Shown here: positions 1 to 10,139 of the stretch, piece after piece
Position numbering within the stretch: the stretch's first letter is position 1
How the letters are laid out: each line of letters begins with the position of its first letter
Assembly (NCBI GenBank): GCA_933822405.4
Contig: CAKOGP040000369.1
Coordinates: 1-64,000 of the forward strand
DNA: 64,000 bases
Reading direction: 5' to 3'
Source: Cylindrotheca closterium
Lineage: Eukaryota; Bacillariophyta; Bacillariophyceae; Bacillariales; Bacillariaceae
Translations under genes and position numbers: made by a program
The notes under the pieces: model-generated
Told to the model about the DNA's origin: nothing
Databases searched by the model: none
Seen by the model: only the letters and a program-made list of their open reading frames with translations

Positions 1-625
1 AGCTTTCTAGCTCATCGATTTGCAACTCAAAGCTTGCCATCTTGCGGGTTAAAAATTTGAAGGCTCAAAGAAATTTCCAGATTTCGTGGGATATCAAAGA
101 CACGACATCCGCGCAAACATTATTTTTCTTTTATGTGTTGTACCGGTACTACGAGTACTTCTCTAACCCGTTTGGTTGACTCGTCCAACCATACGCTAAA
201 TAAACTTCAAACGCTGCGTTAGACTCACTAGACTCAAATATATGACACATACGACTACTTCCAAAAAAACGGGATGGATCCCGAATACCATTCCCGGTTT
301 GATCCACTGTGATATTTTGGAAAAAATATCAATCGACTAGTTGGACCACACGTAAATGGCCTAAAATATGGCGAATTTGGAAAATGGAAGACTTTCGGAC
401 ACGCTCCATTGTCTGGCGTTGGATTTGCGATTTTGACTCATCTCATTTTCGTTTTGTTTGTCGGATAACTTTTGGCAGTTATTAATGTAATCGTTATGTT
501 ATTACAAGGGTGTTGACTTACAAAGTAGTAGATGTGAAAGATAGTAATGTAGATTGAATCGTATTCTTAAAAAGAGTGTTGTTATCGTCGTTTCATCGAC
601 AGGCTTCCGCGAAGGCCGATCCCGT
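1..625. other. Intergenic, no gene seen
   Basis: No supportable reading frame. It holds one TACCGGTA palindrome (141-148) and a 33-bp element at 412-444 that recurs with one mismatch at 6801-6833. Confidence 0.6.
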
Positions 626-2032
626 TCACTTACGGACACGAACCATTGCATGCGTGTGCAATAGCACGGTAGCCTTCATTTGATACTTCACAGCGTCTCT
701 TGCCGTGACAACTACGTGCAGTCGACTATTCTTGATTTTGCTCCCAGGTTTGATATAGATTCCGGCATGGGCATGTTTCACTGGAATAGCCAGTGCACAA
801 CCAAACGGTACAAAGATAAACTCACTCCTATCTTTTCCCTCAGGCAGTATTCTCAGCAACATGCCGTCGGTAGTGAGAGGCATGTGCAAAAAGAAAGTAT
901 GCCCCTTTTCAGGTTTGGGTCTATCATAGTGAAGGCGTTGATGGTACGCTTTCTTGGTCTGCACGATTCCTGGATGCACCAGAAAGGTGTGGTTCAAATC
1001 GTCCAGTGTACATTCTCCAAGGTCAGGATAAAGGAGACGGGCTGTATTCAATGACAACTGGTCGATCTCCGCCATTGTCTCTGGCGAAAGCAATGTTCTA
1101 CCACGATCCTTCCAATTGTTGGGGGGCGTATCATCAGTCCACTCATGCCCAGTGCTGCCGATTTTCCCCCACCCAAACATGGAATAGGCGCTACGTTTGT
1201 TCCGTGTATGAACACTGAGGTTTTGGATTGTTGAGTTAATTGACTTCCAAACCATTTTCTCTGCCTCTATTTTGAGATGGCTGGCCTCCTTCTCACACCA
1301 ATGTAGCAACAAAGACTGAAAACTGTGTAAAGTCACTTTTGTAAATAAGCCGCCGCCATGCAAATGCCACAACATGTAAAGCACGCCCTTGAGGTAGGGC
1401 AGTGGGTATGCTGTGTCCAATAGCTTGGCGTTGGTCTTCTTCCATACTGCGTTTGAGGTTCTAGTTTCCCCCCTTTTGGAGTATTTGCTGTCAGTGCTTC
1501 CAGTCTTAGGCTTCTTGGCCAAGGAAGTTGGTGGTTTGGGGGCAGCTGGTGACTTCAGGGCAGTTGGTGACTCGGACGCAGTTGGTGGCTTGGGGGCAGT
1601 TGGTGGCTTGGTTGGCTGCTTTGTTGTCTTTGGTTGCTTTGTCGTCTTTGGCTTCTTGGCTGCGGTCTCTTCCTGGGTTGTGCCTTTGGTTGTCTGTGCT
1701 TTGACGCTTGTGCCTAACATCTTTCGCTTTGCTGACGTTTTGGATAATGGGTCAGATGGATGTTGGGCGCCATCACCCTTGATATCCAACTCCATCTCAA
1801 AACCATTTTCATTTGGCTGTGATGTCTCCAATTCAGCATCTCTTTTCCCTGCTGGTGGGAGCATCTCAGGGGCAGCTGGTTGGTGATCTGTGGTTGGTTG
1901 AAATCGATTTACAGTGTATAGCCCGGCATTTGCCTTTGTACTGACAATGGATATCTTGAAATGAGATTCAATTGAGGAGTTGCCGGAAGATTCCAAGAAG
2001 CATGGAGGGACAACATTGGTCGCATTCCAGAG
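626..2032 (-). CDS. C-terminal part of a split gene: Lys/Pro/Thr-rich linker plus cupin-like tail
   Basis: The frame is open from just after the TAG at 2033-2035 to the stop at 626. There is no good ATG near its 5' end; the first start-like codon is TTG at 1996. The first third is low complexity, with repeated KPKTTKQ and PPTA-type blocks. After it comes a folded-looking region, and the C-terminus (last 110 residues) runs from HTFFLHMPL through a VPFGCAL block to a basic RLHVVV strand. This resembles the jelly-roll end seen in diatom proteins that carry an H-x-G...RLH pattern, but that assignment is weak. It is in the same frame as the methyltransferase-like segment upstream, so both probably belonged to one protein. 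Function unknown. Confidence 0.5.
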   Translation of the reverse strand, partial: LWNATNVVPPCFLESSGNSSIESHFKISIVSTKANAGLYTVNRFQPTTDHQPAAPEMLPPAGKRDAELETSQPNENGFEMELDIKGDGAQHPSDPLSKTSAKRKMLGTSVKAQTTKGTTQEETAAKKPKTTKQPKTTKQPTKPPTAPKPPTASESPTALKSPAAPKPPTSLAKKPKTGSTDSKYSKRGETRTSNAVWKKTNAKLLDTAYPLPYLKGVLYMLWHLHGGGLFTKVTLHSFQSLLLHWCEKEASHLKIEAEKMVWKSINSTIQNLSVHTRNKRSAYSMFGWGKIGSTGHEWTDDTPPNNWKDRGRTLLSPETMAEIDQLSLNTARLLYPDLGECTLDDLNHTFLVHPGIVQTKKAYHQRLHYDRPKPEKGHTFFLHMPLTTDGMLLRILPEGKDRSEFIFVPFGCALAIPVKHAHAGIYIKPGSKIKNSRLHVVVTARDAVKYQMKATVLLHTHAMVRVRK

Positions 2033-2479
2033 CTAGTGTTCGGAGCCAAGCTTGAAGTCTTCCACCTTGAGCCTGGCCTCTCTCAACGTATCATCTGCAC
2101 CCAGTTCCCCAGTCCAATCTTCTTTGTGATTGAGCATATACAGTGCTCCACCGGGACTAAGCAACTTGGCCAGCTCACAAATAGTACTGGTCCCGGCGTT
2201 TATTGTTTGCCCAATGAAGTAATCAAAGCAGATTTGATCAAAGCCATTCAATCTGTAAGATTTCAACATGTCTCTGGCTCTTTCCACAAGAATATAGACG
2301 TCCTTGGTGTTCGACTCTTTGTGGAGATGAGGATGAAATCCATATGGGTGGTTGTTTAAGCATTTGTCGTCCAAAATGGTAAAAACATGAACATTTGGCG
2401 TCTCATGTAGCTTACTCAGCCGTACCCAGTTGCAAAGTTCCTTGTCAGACAGATTGCATCCGAATATAACTTCTGACTC
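2033..2479 (-). pseudogene. N-terminal part of the same split gene, methyltransferase-like segment
   Basis: The frame is open from a TGA at 2480-2482 down to a TAG at 2033-2035, about 148 codons. No ATG opens it convincingly, so the true start or an upstream exon is missing. The residues FDQICFDYF, followed about 20 residues on by LLSPGGALYML, look like strands 4-5 of a class I SAM-dependent methyltransferase fold; an H-x-H (HPHLH) precedes them. The next codons beyond the TAG continue in frame with an LWNAT run, comparable to the NPLY-AT run that follows this fold in diatom relatives (recalled, not checked). I read it as a gene interrupted by a nonsense mutation; stop readthrough, an assembly error or a short unspotted intron are the alternatives. 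Confidence 0.45.
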
Positions 2480-3330
2480 TCATCTTTGCGCAGAGGAAGC
2501 GTGTTACAAAACATAATCGATATGACTCAATATATATTTGGGGGCTTTGATATTTTGTTTATAAACTTGTGTATTTATATATTGTGAGATCAGGAGAGGA
2601 TCATCATCAGATCTCTCCTTCCAATTCTTGAGTTTGTCTGCTTTTAATCTGGATTGTAATCTTACTAGAAGCAATAGCAACCTCATTGTTGATGAATGTC
2701 CCTATGACCTTCTCAGACAAGGAGGTTTCTTCTTCACGGCCTTATGGTTGAATGGATATCATAAGCCCTTGGGATAGTTGTGCACCTTTCTTGAATGGAC
2801 AATGGCCCTTGGCATGAATTCGGGTCTGGAGTACGGGAGTAGTAAGTAGACAATCAAATCAATTCATGATTCATCTGACTCTAGAGTTGACAAACGACCC
2901 CTTTTTGATTTTGTCTGCTGTTTGTCTGCTCCGACCAAAACTGTCATTCCTTGACTCACTGGAGTTTGAGTGTGATGGCCAGACGACAGCTGTGAATGAC
3001 TCAGACTGAAATGCCATCGAAGGACTAAATATGTCCTGTAACGACAACGGACAGTTGCATCACCGATGAATGAACGACCGCACTTGTGCATCATCGGCAC
3101 GTTATGAGACATAAAGTTACTACAGTAATAGTGATTGTCTCAATTCTTGTTTCCCACCATCCCGCCCTGTGGGTGCAATGGGTACGCGATCACTTTCATA
3201 AGTAGATCCGACAAATCCCGCGGGAATCATTGGATCGGCTTCAAAACTTATGTACGGTAGCTTGGCCTCAGCAGAATTTTTTTGGAATTTCGGTATGAAT
3301 TGTTTTTCAACACTCTACTTTATTGCAAAT
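2480..3330. other. Intergenic, no gene seen
   Basis: About 850 bp without a convincing reading frame. The open frames at 2504-2686 and 2864-3112 have no recognisable domain and no supporting context. Confidence 0.5.
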
Positions 3331-6300
3331 CTATTCATTCAAATACTCTTCGAAGACAGAAATTTCTCCACCATATTTTGGTAAGAGACCAAGATTACCA
3401 CCAAATGTTGTTCTGGTTCTTGGAGCACCGACCATCACTCGCCAGCCATTGGCACTATCCACCAAGGCAACAGATGTCCCAAAGCCGCCATTCTTCCCAT
3501 CCTTGTAGGCGTCGTACCGCTGTATATCTCCGATTTGATCCCAGTACAAATGCTCTTCGTCAAAAACAAAAAGACGGACGTGACCTCCCTCTCCATGCTC
3601 TGGAGCACCAGCGGCTAACTTCTTTCCGTCCTTCGTGAGAGAAACGCTCCAACCAAAACGATCGAAAGCGTCATTTCCAAGAATTGGTTTCCCACGACTT
3701 TTCCAATCGTCCTCTGGGGAATACTCGTAAACAAATACTGCGCCTGCCTGATCGCCGTAGTGATACACGTTTTCTTCTTTGTTAGCTTTCGCCTCGGGCA
3801 GTCTAAAGTTGATTCCACCAATGGCCACAATGTTGCCATCACCGGACAAAGATACTGATGCACCCAACAGACCATGTCTCTGCTCACCAAGTATCGGCTG
3901 GCCTCGTAGTTGCCAGTTGTTGCTAACAAACTTGTAGATGCGGCAAGCGCCAGCTTCATCCCAATTGTCTTCGTTGGTTGGACCACCCACAGCTACCACA
4001 AGACCATCACTCGACAACGAAACGCTCCATCCATGCCGCGCCGCCTTGTACTCCGAAACAGTGATGTCATCACCCATCTTCACCCATTGATTGTTTTCAA
4101 AGCGAAAGATCGAAACTCCTGTCGCAAGTGGTGCACCAACAGCAAGAATGTCACCATTGTCGTTCAACGAAACGGAATGACCAAATCTGCCTGATTCTTG
4201 AAGAACAGAGCCAACAATGCCACCGCCCATCTGAGCCCAAGTCTTTCCTGCAGGATCATACGAGTAAACTTTGACACTCCCGGCACCTTCAACTGTTCTG
4301 ACGAGACTATTGGGTATTCCAACTGCAAGTACGAGGCTGTCTAGTGACAAGGAAATGGAATATCCGAACTCATCATCACTACGTGTTGCCAAAAGCTGCG
4401 GGCGTGTTTCCTTACCCCCTTCACCATCGTCTTCATTCACCACGACTCTATTGAGCTCAGTTTTACTGCTGAGGCCGTAAGCAAAGACTTTTCCATCTCC
4501 AGACATGGCCACTGAATTTCCAACAACGCCATTGCTGTCACGATCGCGACCCCAGATGTACTCTGATGCAGTTATCAATCCATTATTTGCCCTTCCAACA
4601 GTCCATTCGGACGGTGCGGTTGATGGAGCAGGGGTTGGATCCGGTCGAATTCCAAAAGTGGTCCTGTAAGTGGTGGCAAACCCAGGATTGCCAAGGACAT
4701 GTTTCTTGTTGGGGCCTCCAATTGCCAGATACGCTTCTCCTCTCCCACCGGCTAGTGACAATGCGACGCCCAACTGGTCTTCCTCGTTTTTTGCGTAAAC
4801 TTCCCCAACAAGGGTCCACTGCCCAAGTCTGTTGTCGAATTCGTACAATCTGACTCGTCCCAACTCGTAGTCTCCAATAGCTACTACCTCACCATCCTTA
4901 CTGATCTCAACCTTTGAGGCTGGCGCGTACTCATCCAATTTGCCTAAGACGGGGTCGCCCATTTGTATCCATTCGGAGTCTCCCATGTCTCGGTACACTC
5001 GCACATAACTATCTTCAGCTACTCGATCAATACACGACATAACAACAGTGGTACCATCACCAGACAGCGCAGTAGAAGTCAAGTAGATATTGTCCAAGCC
5101 AAAAGAGTCGCCAATGGATAAGTCACCCAACGTCTGGCCAACCTGAGTCCATTCAGTGCCATCAAATTCAAAGACACGGCCGTATCCATCGGGAGGATAA
5201 ACATCATCTGGCTTGACATTTACTGCGACTCTAGAGCCATCACCAGAGAGTGATATAGAGTCTCCTCCAAAGGATCCAATGTCCACTCTCGACCCAAGGA
5301 GCACCCATTGTCCAGAATTGGCTCTCTTAAAAGTAGAGAAGCTGTACGGTTCCGCCACGGCAAGAATGCTTCCATCCTCGGAAAGTGAGACGGCATATCC
5401 ACCATATTCCTGTGGACTGCCTACAGCAATATCATTGCCAACTTGGTTCCAACCAATGTCATTTGAATTGGTCGTTGACAGTTCGAAAACCTTGACTCTT
5501 CCGCCATTATTGCTCTCGGGCATGCCGACAGCAACATACTTCCCATCCCAAGACATGGAAACAGAATCACCAAAATCAGAACCAACTTCGTTGCCTTGGA
5601 TGGTCGCAGCCAAGACCCAGCTATCGCCTCCTTCTAGCTGGTAAATGTTGACATAACCAGTCGAACCACGGTCTACAGCTCCCACCGCCATGAGAAGAGG
5701 CTCCGATTGAGACAAACTCACAGCAGATCCAAAGTTGTCATCTGGATTTCCAAAGAGCTTCTCTCCCAAGTAACTCATGTAGGTTTCAGGAACGAGGTCA
5801 CGAGGAACGCAGTAGTCAGTCCGGCTAGAATCAGCAGAGCCCCCAGCACATCCTGGAACGGGTACAAATCCGGTTCGTTGGTAACAAATTAAACCATGTT
5901 TACAGTCATCGTTTGAGTCACAATCTGTAGCAAAAGAACAGAAGACGTGGTTAGCAAAGATACAACCAAATGTTTGTTGCTCCAATCGATTTGATGATAA
6001 CTTACCTCCTTCACAAAGTCCAAGTGGAAATGTTTCGGTGACTGCCAAAGGAGGCAGCTCGACAGGAATACAATAATCGCTTCTGCTACTATCTTCCAAT
6101 CCTCCAGAACAGCCCGGAACCAGGGTATTTGCATTTCTTTGAAAGCACATCAAACCACGGGCACAATCGCTATCTTTGTCGCAATCTCCCATGCACATGG
6201 AAAGAGGCTTCATGTCAACGATTTCTAATGGTGGATCAGTGGATTGTGGTGCAACGGCTTGTAGGCTAGCACTAGAAGTAAAACGGTCGGATTCCGTTGG

Positions 6301-6576
6301 TTGGACTTTGGGTCGACTTTGGATTCTAGAATCCATGACAAACCAGACAGCAACACCTGTTGCGGCCATTCCGAAAAGGACAACGATGACATTGAACAAG
6401 ATGCGGCGACTGTTTGGCTTTTCGCGAGCAACAACGTTTGTGGTCTTGACACTCTTGTCATGCGATGTTGCTGGAAGTGTGCGCTGAGATGCAGCTTCCG
6501 CATCGTAGCCAAATGGAAGAGGACGATGAGGAACGGTTTGACCCTCCGCATTCATGAAGATTTGTTTGGTATTCAT
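3331..6576 (-). CDS. FG-GAP/beta-propeller membrane protein with two Cys-rich modules
   Basis: ATG at 6574-6576. Residues 1-58 are cytosolic-like and 59-80 form a single signal-anchor helix, so the bulk should lie outside the cell or in the lumen. Two Cys-rich modules follow, each with the pattern C-x-G-D-C-D-x(4)-C-x-x-G-L-x-C-x-Q-R, then P-G-C-x-G-G and ending D-Y-C. The remaining ~800 residues are FG-GAP-type repeats of the form F-G-x-S-V-S-L-S-x-D-G-x-x-x-A-V-G-x-P, expected to fold as one or two beta-propellers as in integrin alpha heads. An 81-bp GT-AG intron (5925-6005, GTAAGT...CTACAG) lies in the second module; removing it restores the C-x-G-D-C-D pattern seen in module 1 and gives about 1054 residues. 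The intron length is a multiple of three with no stop. The likely role is cell-surface adhesion or recognition; the ligand is unknown. Confidence 0.85.
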   Translation of the reverse strand: MNTKQIFMNAEGQTVPHRPLPFGYDAEAASQRTLPATSHDKSVKTTNVVAREKPNSRRILFNVIVVLFGMAATGVAVWFVMDSRIQSRPKVQPTESDRFTSSASLQAVAPQSTDPPLEIVDMKPLSMCMGDCDKDSDCARGLMCFQRNANTLVPGCSGGLEDSSRSDYCIPVELPPLAVTETFPLGLCEGGKLSSNRLEQQTFGCIFANHVFCSFATDCDSNDDCKHGLICYQRTGFVPVPGCAGGSADSSRTDYCVPRDLVPETYMSYLGEKLFGNPDDNFGSAVSLSQSEPLLMAVGAVDRGSTGYVNIYQLEGGDSWVLAATIQGNEVGSDFGDSVSMSWDGKYVAVGMPESNNGGRVKVFELSTTNSNDIGWNQVGNDIAVGSPQEYGGYAVSLSEDGSILAVAEPYSFSTFKRANSGQWVLLGSRVDIGSFGGDSISLSGDGSRVAVNVKPDDVYPPDGYGRVFEFDGTEWTQVGQTLGDLSIGDSFGLDNIYLTSTALSGDGTTVVMSCIDRVAEDSYVRVYRDMGDSEWIQMGDPVLGKLDEYAPASKVEISKDGEVVAIGDYELGRVRLYEFDNRLGQWTLVGEVYAKNEEDQLGVALSLAGGRGEAYLAIGGPNKKHVLGNPGFATTYRTTFGIRPDPTPAPSTAPSEWTVGRANNGLITASEYIWGRDRDSNGVVGNSVAMSGDGKVFAYGLSSKTELNRVVVNEDDGEGGKETRPQLLATRSDDEFGYSISLSLDSLVLAVGIPNSLVRTVEGAGSVKVYSYDPAGKTWAQMGGGIVGSVLQESGRFGHSVSLNDNGDILAVGAPLATGVSIFRFENNQWVKMGDDITVSEYKAARHGWSVSLSSDGLVVAVGGPTNEDNWDEAGACRIYKFVSNNWQLRGQPILGEQRHGLLGASVSLSGDGNIVAIGGINFRLPEAKANKEENVYHYGDQAGAVFVYEYSPEDDWKSRGKPILGNDAFDRFGWSVSLTKDGKKLAAGAPEHGEGGHVRLFVFDEEHLYWDQIGDIQRYDAYKDGKNGGFGTSVALVDSANGWRVMVGAPRTRTTFGGNLGLLPKYGGEISVFEEYLNE

Positions 6577-6988
6577 GTTGTTATCTTGTTGTATTCCAAC
6601 TTATGTAACAAAATGTTATGTGATCCATGGACAACTGGTGAGAATCATGCAAGTTGTACTCATTAGATGCATTATTGATTCGGAATCATCATTTTCAGTA
6701 ATGCTATTATATTTATCGGTTACAGTAAAATAATGCCACGATCAAAAATTTCAATGCGGTGGCGCGTTACTTTTCAGACAGTCGCGGTGCGGAGATTATA
6801 TCTGGCATTGGATTTGCGATTTTGACTCATCTCCTTCTAGTTTTATTGGCCGACTGACTGACTCATACTGTAATAATAGCAGCACATTTTATCGGGTCAT
6901 TATTGCGAGCAAACCGCAACATAAAATATACATAAAATATAGCCCGCCAAACCGCCAACACGGGAAAAGAAGGCAGAGAAGCAGAATA
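6577..6988. promoter_or_regulatory. Divergent intergenic region, probable shared promoter area
   Basis: The 412 bp lie between two divergently transcribed genes and must hold both promoters. It contains the second copy (6801-6833) of the 33-bp element at 412-444. No clear TATA box was identified. Confidence 0.4.
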
Positions 6989-7873
6989 ATGGATGAAAGT
7001 GGGAAGCCAATGGTGCTCTCCCCTATGAATGTGAATACGTTGGCTTCGCAGGTGTCCCGATTCTTCATTATCAACGTCGTTTTCAGTCTTATTGTGCCAT
7101 CTTACGTAGTGAGCACAATCTTGAGAGGGAAAATAAAACTATCAGAATTGAAGCTGATCTACAAGGCTGTGGGGGAAGCCCATGCCAATCCCATTAATTC
7201 ACTTCCGGAATATCAAGACAAAGAATTGATTCGACAACTGTGGAAGAAGGAATCAGCAAGGCCGTACATAGACGGAGATGCCTTGGAATATCAAAAGCGA
7301 GAAGGTTACTGTAATTCGGCAACAATACGGTGTACGCTCAAGTCATTTCCTGGCTATCCTACAGAAAAAATTCCACCTCAGAAGTCAGAACCTGCCGACC
7401 CAGAAAAATGGCAAGGAATGTCTGCCTGGGATACCGCCAACGATAATGACGGTGACGAATCTCCGTCCGGAAACGGGAGTACAGCTAAACGATCAGCCAA
7501 CTTGGAGATGTTTCCGGGTTCTTGTTCCTTTCCGGAGTTCCTCACTGCGATCAAGCGCGGACTAGAAGATCCCAACTGCAGGGTTGTCTTGAACTACCTC
7601 CGACCAGTTCTCTTTGGATTTGCCGTACCCTGGTGGTTACCAGCTAACATGTGTCTTGCGCTCGTTGGTGGTCACTTTTCTCCTGTTGTTGGAATGGTCG
7701 AAACAGAAAAGTACAGGAATGACAACCCGTTGATTGGAGTATTTGACGTCAACCACAAGTACGGAGGCGCGTATCTAGTTCCAGCCAAAACTTTATTTCG
7801 CTCTGTTCAACTGATGGATGTATCTAGTCAAAAGCCGAGAGCGATGATACTCGTTCACGACCCAAGAAAGTGA
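6989..7873 (+). CDS. Phytochelatin-synthase-like papain-fold peptidase
   Basis: ATG at 6989; 294 residues, no intron. A hydrophobic stretch at about 25-45 suggests a membrane anchor or signal. The papain-type triad of the phytochelatin synthase family can be placed: Cys108 in EGYCNSAT, His229 in GGHFSPVVG and Asp253 in VFDVNHKYG, which matches the spacing and the local words G-H-F-S-P and D-V-x-x-x-K-Y of that family. Canonical enzymes transfer gamma-Glu-Cys between glutathiones to make metal-binding phytochelatins. This protein is short, has an acidic low-complexity insert (150-165) and lacks the Cys-rich C-terminal half of the plant enzymes, so it may act only as a glutathione hydrolase, as the bacterial short forms do. 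The start faces the FG-GAP gene head to head. Confidence 0.75.
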   Translation: MDESGKPMVLSPMNVNTLASQVSRFFIINVVFSLIVPSYVVSTILRGKIKLSELKLIYKAVGEAHANPINSLPEYQDKELIRQLWKKESARPYIDGDALEYQKREGYCNSATIRCTLKSFPGYPTEKIPPQKSEPADPEKWQGMSAWDTANDNDGDESPSGNGSTAKRSANLEMFPGSCSFPEFLTAIKRGLEDPNCRVVLNYLRPVLFGFAVPWWLPANMCLALVGGHFSPVVGMVETEKYRNDNPLIGVFDVNHKYGGAYLVPAKTLFRSVQLMDVSSQKPRAMILVHDPRK

Positions 7874-8295
7874 AATAAACGTTGAATGCAATGGGGTGTG
7901 GTGCGATGCGGTGCGGTTCGCGGTGTTCGTTCATGCATGATCACACAGCAATCGGTCGGTCCACACTGCAACCTCTTCTTCGGCTTCGATCGTTGACGGC
8001 TGCTCTTTATTGTGACAAAACATAGACTGTCAATAGAATATCACGAGCCTGATAAGAGTAGTGACCACATGGAAAGAAGGCCTTATTTGTACCCAACTGA
8101 AATATGCTTTTGCATGTGTATATATTCTTATTTTATCTTATTGTCTACGAGTAATATATTATAATCAATATTTATTGGACTCGTTCGACTTCAAGCCGTT
8201 TTGAAAAACAGATTGCGGAAATTCAAAACGCAGAATTGATTCATTATTTATTACCTTATTTCTATACCATCGGTGTTGACCAACCATACAACTCA
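7874..8295. other. Intergenic, no gene seen
   Basis: A G/T-rich run (7892-7930) directly follows the stop of the upstream gene, and an AT-rich stretch (8110-8175) precedes the next ATG. No motif can be named. Confidence 0.5.
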
Positions 8296-10139
8296 ATGAA
8301 CAAGAACGAAAGCGCTCAGGAAGCCACGGACAACTTAGCAGCCCTGATTCAGGACGCCAAAGACTTCAACACGAGACCAAATGTCCCAGTGGGAAATGTA
8401 AACACTCAAATCGGGGATGATGACGTTTCAGCAATCTCTTTTCAGTCATCGCGGTCCATAAAGGACAAGATTCGAATCGTGCAGGATTCCTCAGCCTCAG
8501 AAGCTCAAATTGCTCAACCTGCTGATGTCAAGGGAGGAGAAAATAACAATAAGAATCTGGACGAATTGCGGCAAACAGTTGAAGACTGGAAGTCTTCAAG
8601 CAAAAAGCAATGGAAAGGGATCCAAGACAGTACCAATGCGGCAATTGGCACAGTCAAGTCAAAATCCCAAGAAATCATTGACGACAAGATCAAACCGGGT
8701 TGGAAAAAGATAGAAGGCGCATCCAAAGGACTTGTCGATACGAAACTCAAGCCACTCTGGGAACAGTCGTCAGGTGTGGCTCGAGGAGTGCCTGGACAAA
8801 CCAAGGCTGTCATTCTCAACGTTCGAGATTCCAGTATACAGCACTACGAGACACACTTGAGTCCAAAGCTGGGCGTCTTCCGGGCTTTTCATGAAAAAAA
8901 TTCCAAGTACTACTTAGGCAAGGCACCTGGTGTGTTTGAAACAAGAGACATGACCGATATGAAGTACCAATTGCTTGAACAAGTGGTGCTGAGCATTGGA
9001 ATGGTCTTGCAATGCGAGAATCCTACTTCGGGTATTATCATTTTCCTAGGTCTACTGATTGGTTCGCCGGGGGTAGCCATTTCTGCCCTTCTTTCGTTGG
9101 TCGCAGCACTACTTTTCCGACGAGTATACATCCCGTTGATTGAGTCCAAGATGTGGCCCATTCGAGCCGGTGCCAACGCTTTCCTGGCCGGTGCTTTTAT
9201 GGCTTCATTGACAGGCATTTCAAATTCCAATCTGATTCTAGGAATCTTAGGGAAGGTGATCTTTTGCTCAATACTGGGTCCAACATGCTTGTTTGTCCAC
9301 TGCCAGCTTTTCCCGCCATCGAGTTCCACACCCCCATTGTTATGGTCGTTTAACCTGCTTGTCGCAGTCATGCTGCTAGGCCTCGGATTGCGATACCCGG
9401 AAATATTGACACCTTTGGCATCATCTACTAGTGGTGACGATGATGCAGAATATCTGGAATCTTTTTCAATTTTCAGTTCCACGCTCTGCGGCATCTCTGG
9501 CATTTTTGCAATCTCCAATGTGTGGAGTGGGGTCTTTATTTTGTTCGGTGTCAGCCTCTGCAGCAGATTATTCTTAGCCTACTTGCTCCTCGCAACGTCA
9601 ATTACAAGTTTGCTTGCAGCTGCAGTTGGCATGGAGACTGTGAATGTGAATGCTGGCTTGGCAGGATCCCAGGCAGCACTGACAGCTGTTACCTGCGCAT
9701 ATTATTTTGAACCTTCGAAGCATTTGTTGCTAGTTGGCACATTGACATTGATTTGGACGTGCATTCTCGAAGCAGCAGTGGCAACGGTATTCTATCGACT
9801 GACGTAAGTTGCAATTGGATTCCGGACAGTCCTGCCCGACGACTAACTTGGGATCTTTTCATGTATTCCTATCTCATGTGCCACAGCGGCCAGGCAATCA
9901 CGTTGACTATAGGCTTTTGCATGGCGATATTCCCTCTGCTTCTGGAAAGGGCCGACATTGAAAACTTTGGATTGCATCGAATACCAGAAGAGGATCTATC
10001 ATTCCCAGAGGTGTATAATGTGCCAATAAAGTTGGATATGGATGAAGACGACTTTGACTTGGTTCTCGATGTCGTGGACGAAAACGGTGATGAAGAAGGA
10101 AGTAACTTCGCTACTGAGAATACTCCACTCTTGGTATGA
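8296..10139 (+). CDS. Urea-transporter-like (UT family) membrane protein, two exons
   Basis: The start is ATG 8296 (the earlier TTG at 8236 is not credible). Exon 1 is 8296-9803; an intron 9804-9886 (GTAAGT...CCACAG) is followed by exon 2, 9887-10139, for about 586 residues. Residues 1-220 are hydrophilic and helical, with a Lys/Trp-rich segment resembling amphipathic coats. The rest holds about ten membrane helices. The segment NPTSGIIIFLGLLIGSP matches the urea-channel signature N-P-x-S-G-L-x-I-L-x-G-L, and a second half-repeat appears near VNVNAGLAGSQAAL. The expected role is passage of urea across the plasma or plastid membrane, consistent with the diatom urea cycle. The tail is acidic and ends ENTPLLV, a possible sorting signal. 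The long N-terminal extension is unusual for the family. Confidence 0.7.

Noticed and set aside
1413..1886. Plus-strand frame with Gly/Val repeats
   Set aside because: It is the antisense shadow of the Lys/Pro/Thr-rich linker of the minus-strand gene.
8910..9518. 202-codon minus-strand frame
   Set aside because: It is fully antisense to the membrane domain of the urea-transporter-like gene, with no domain.
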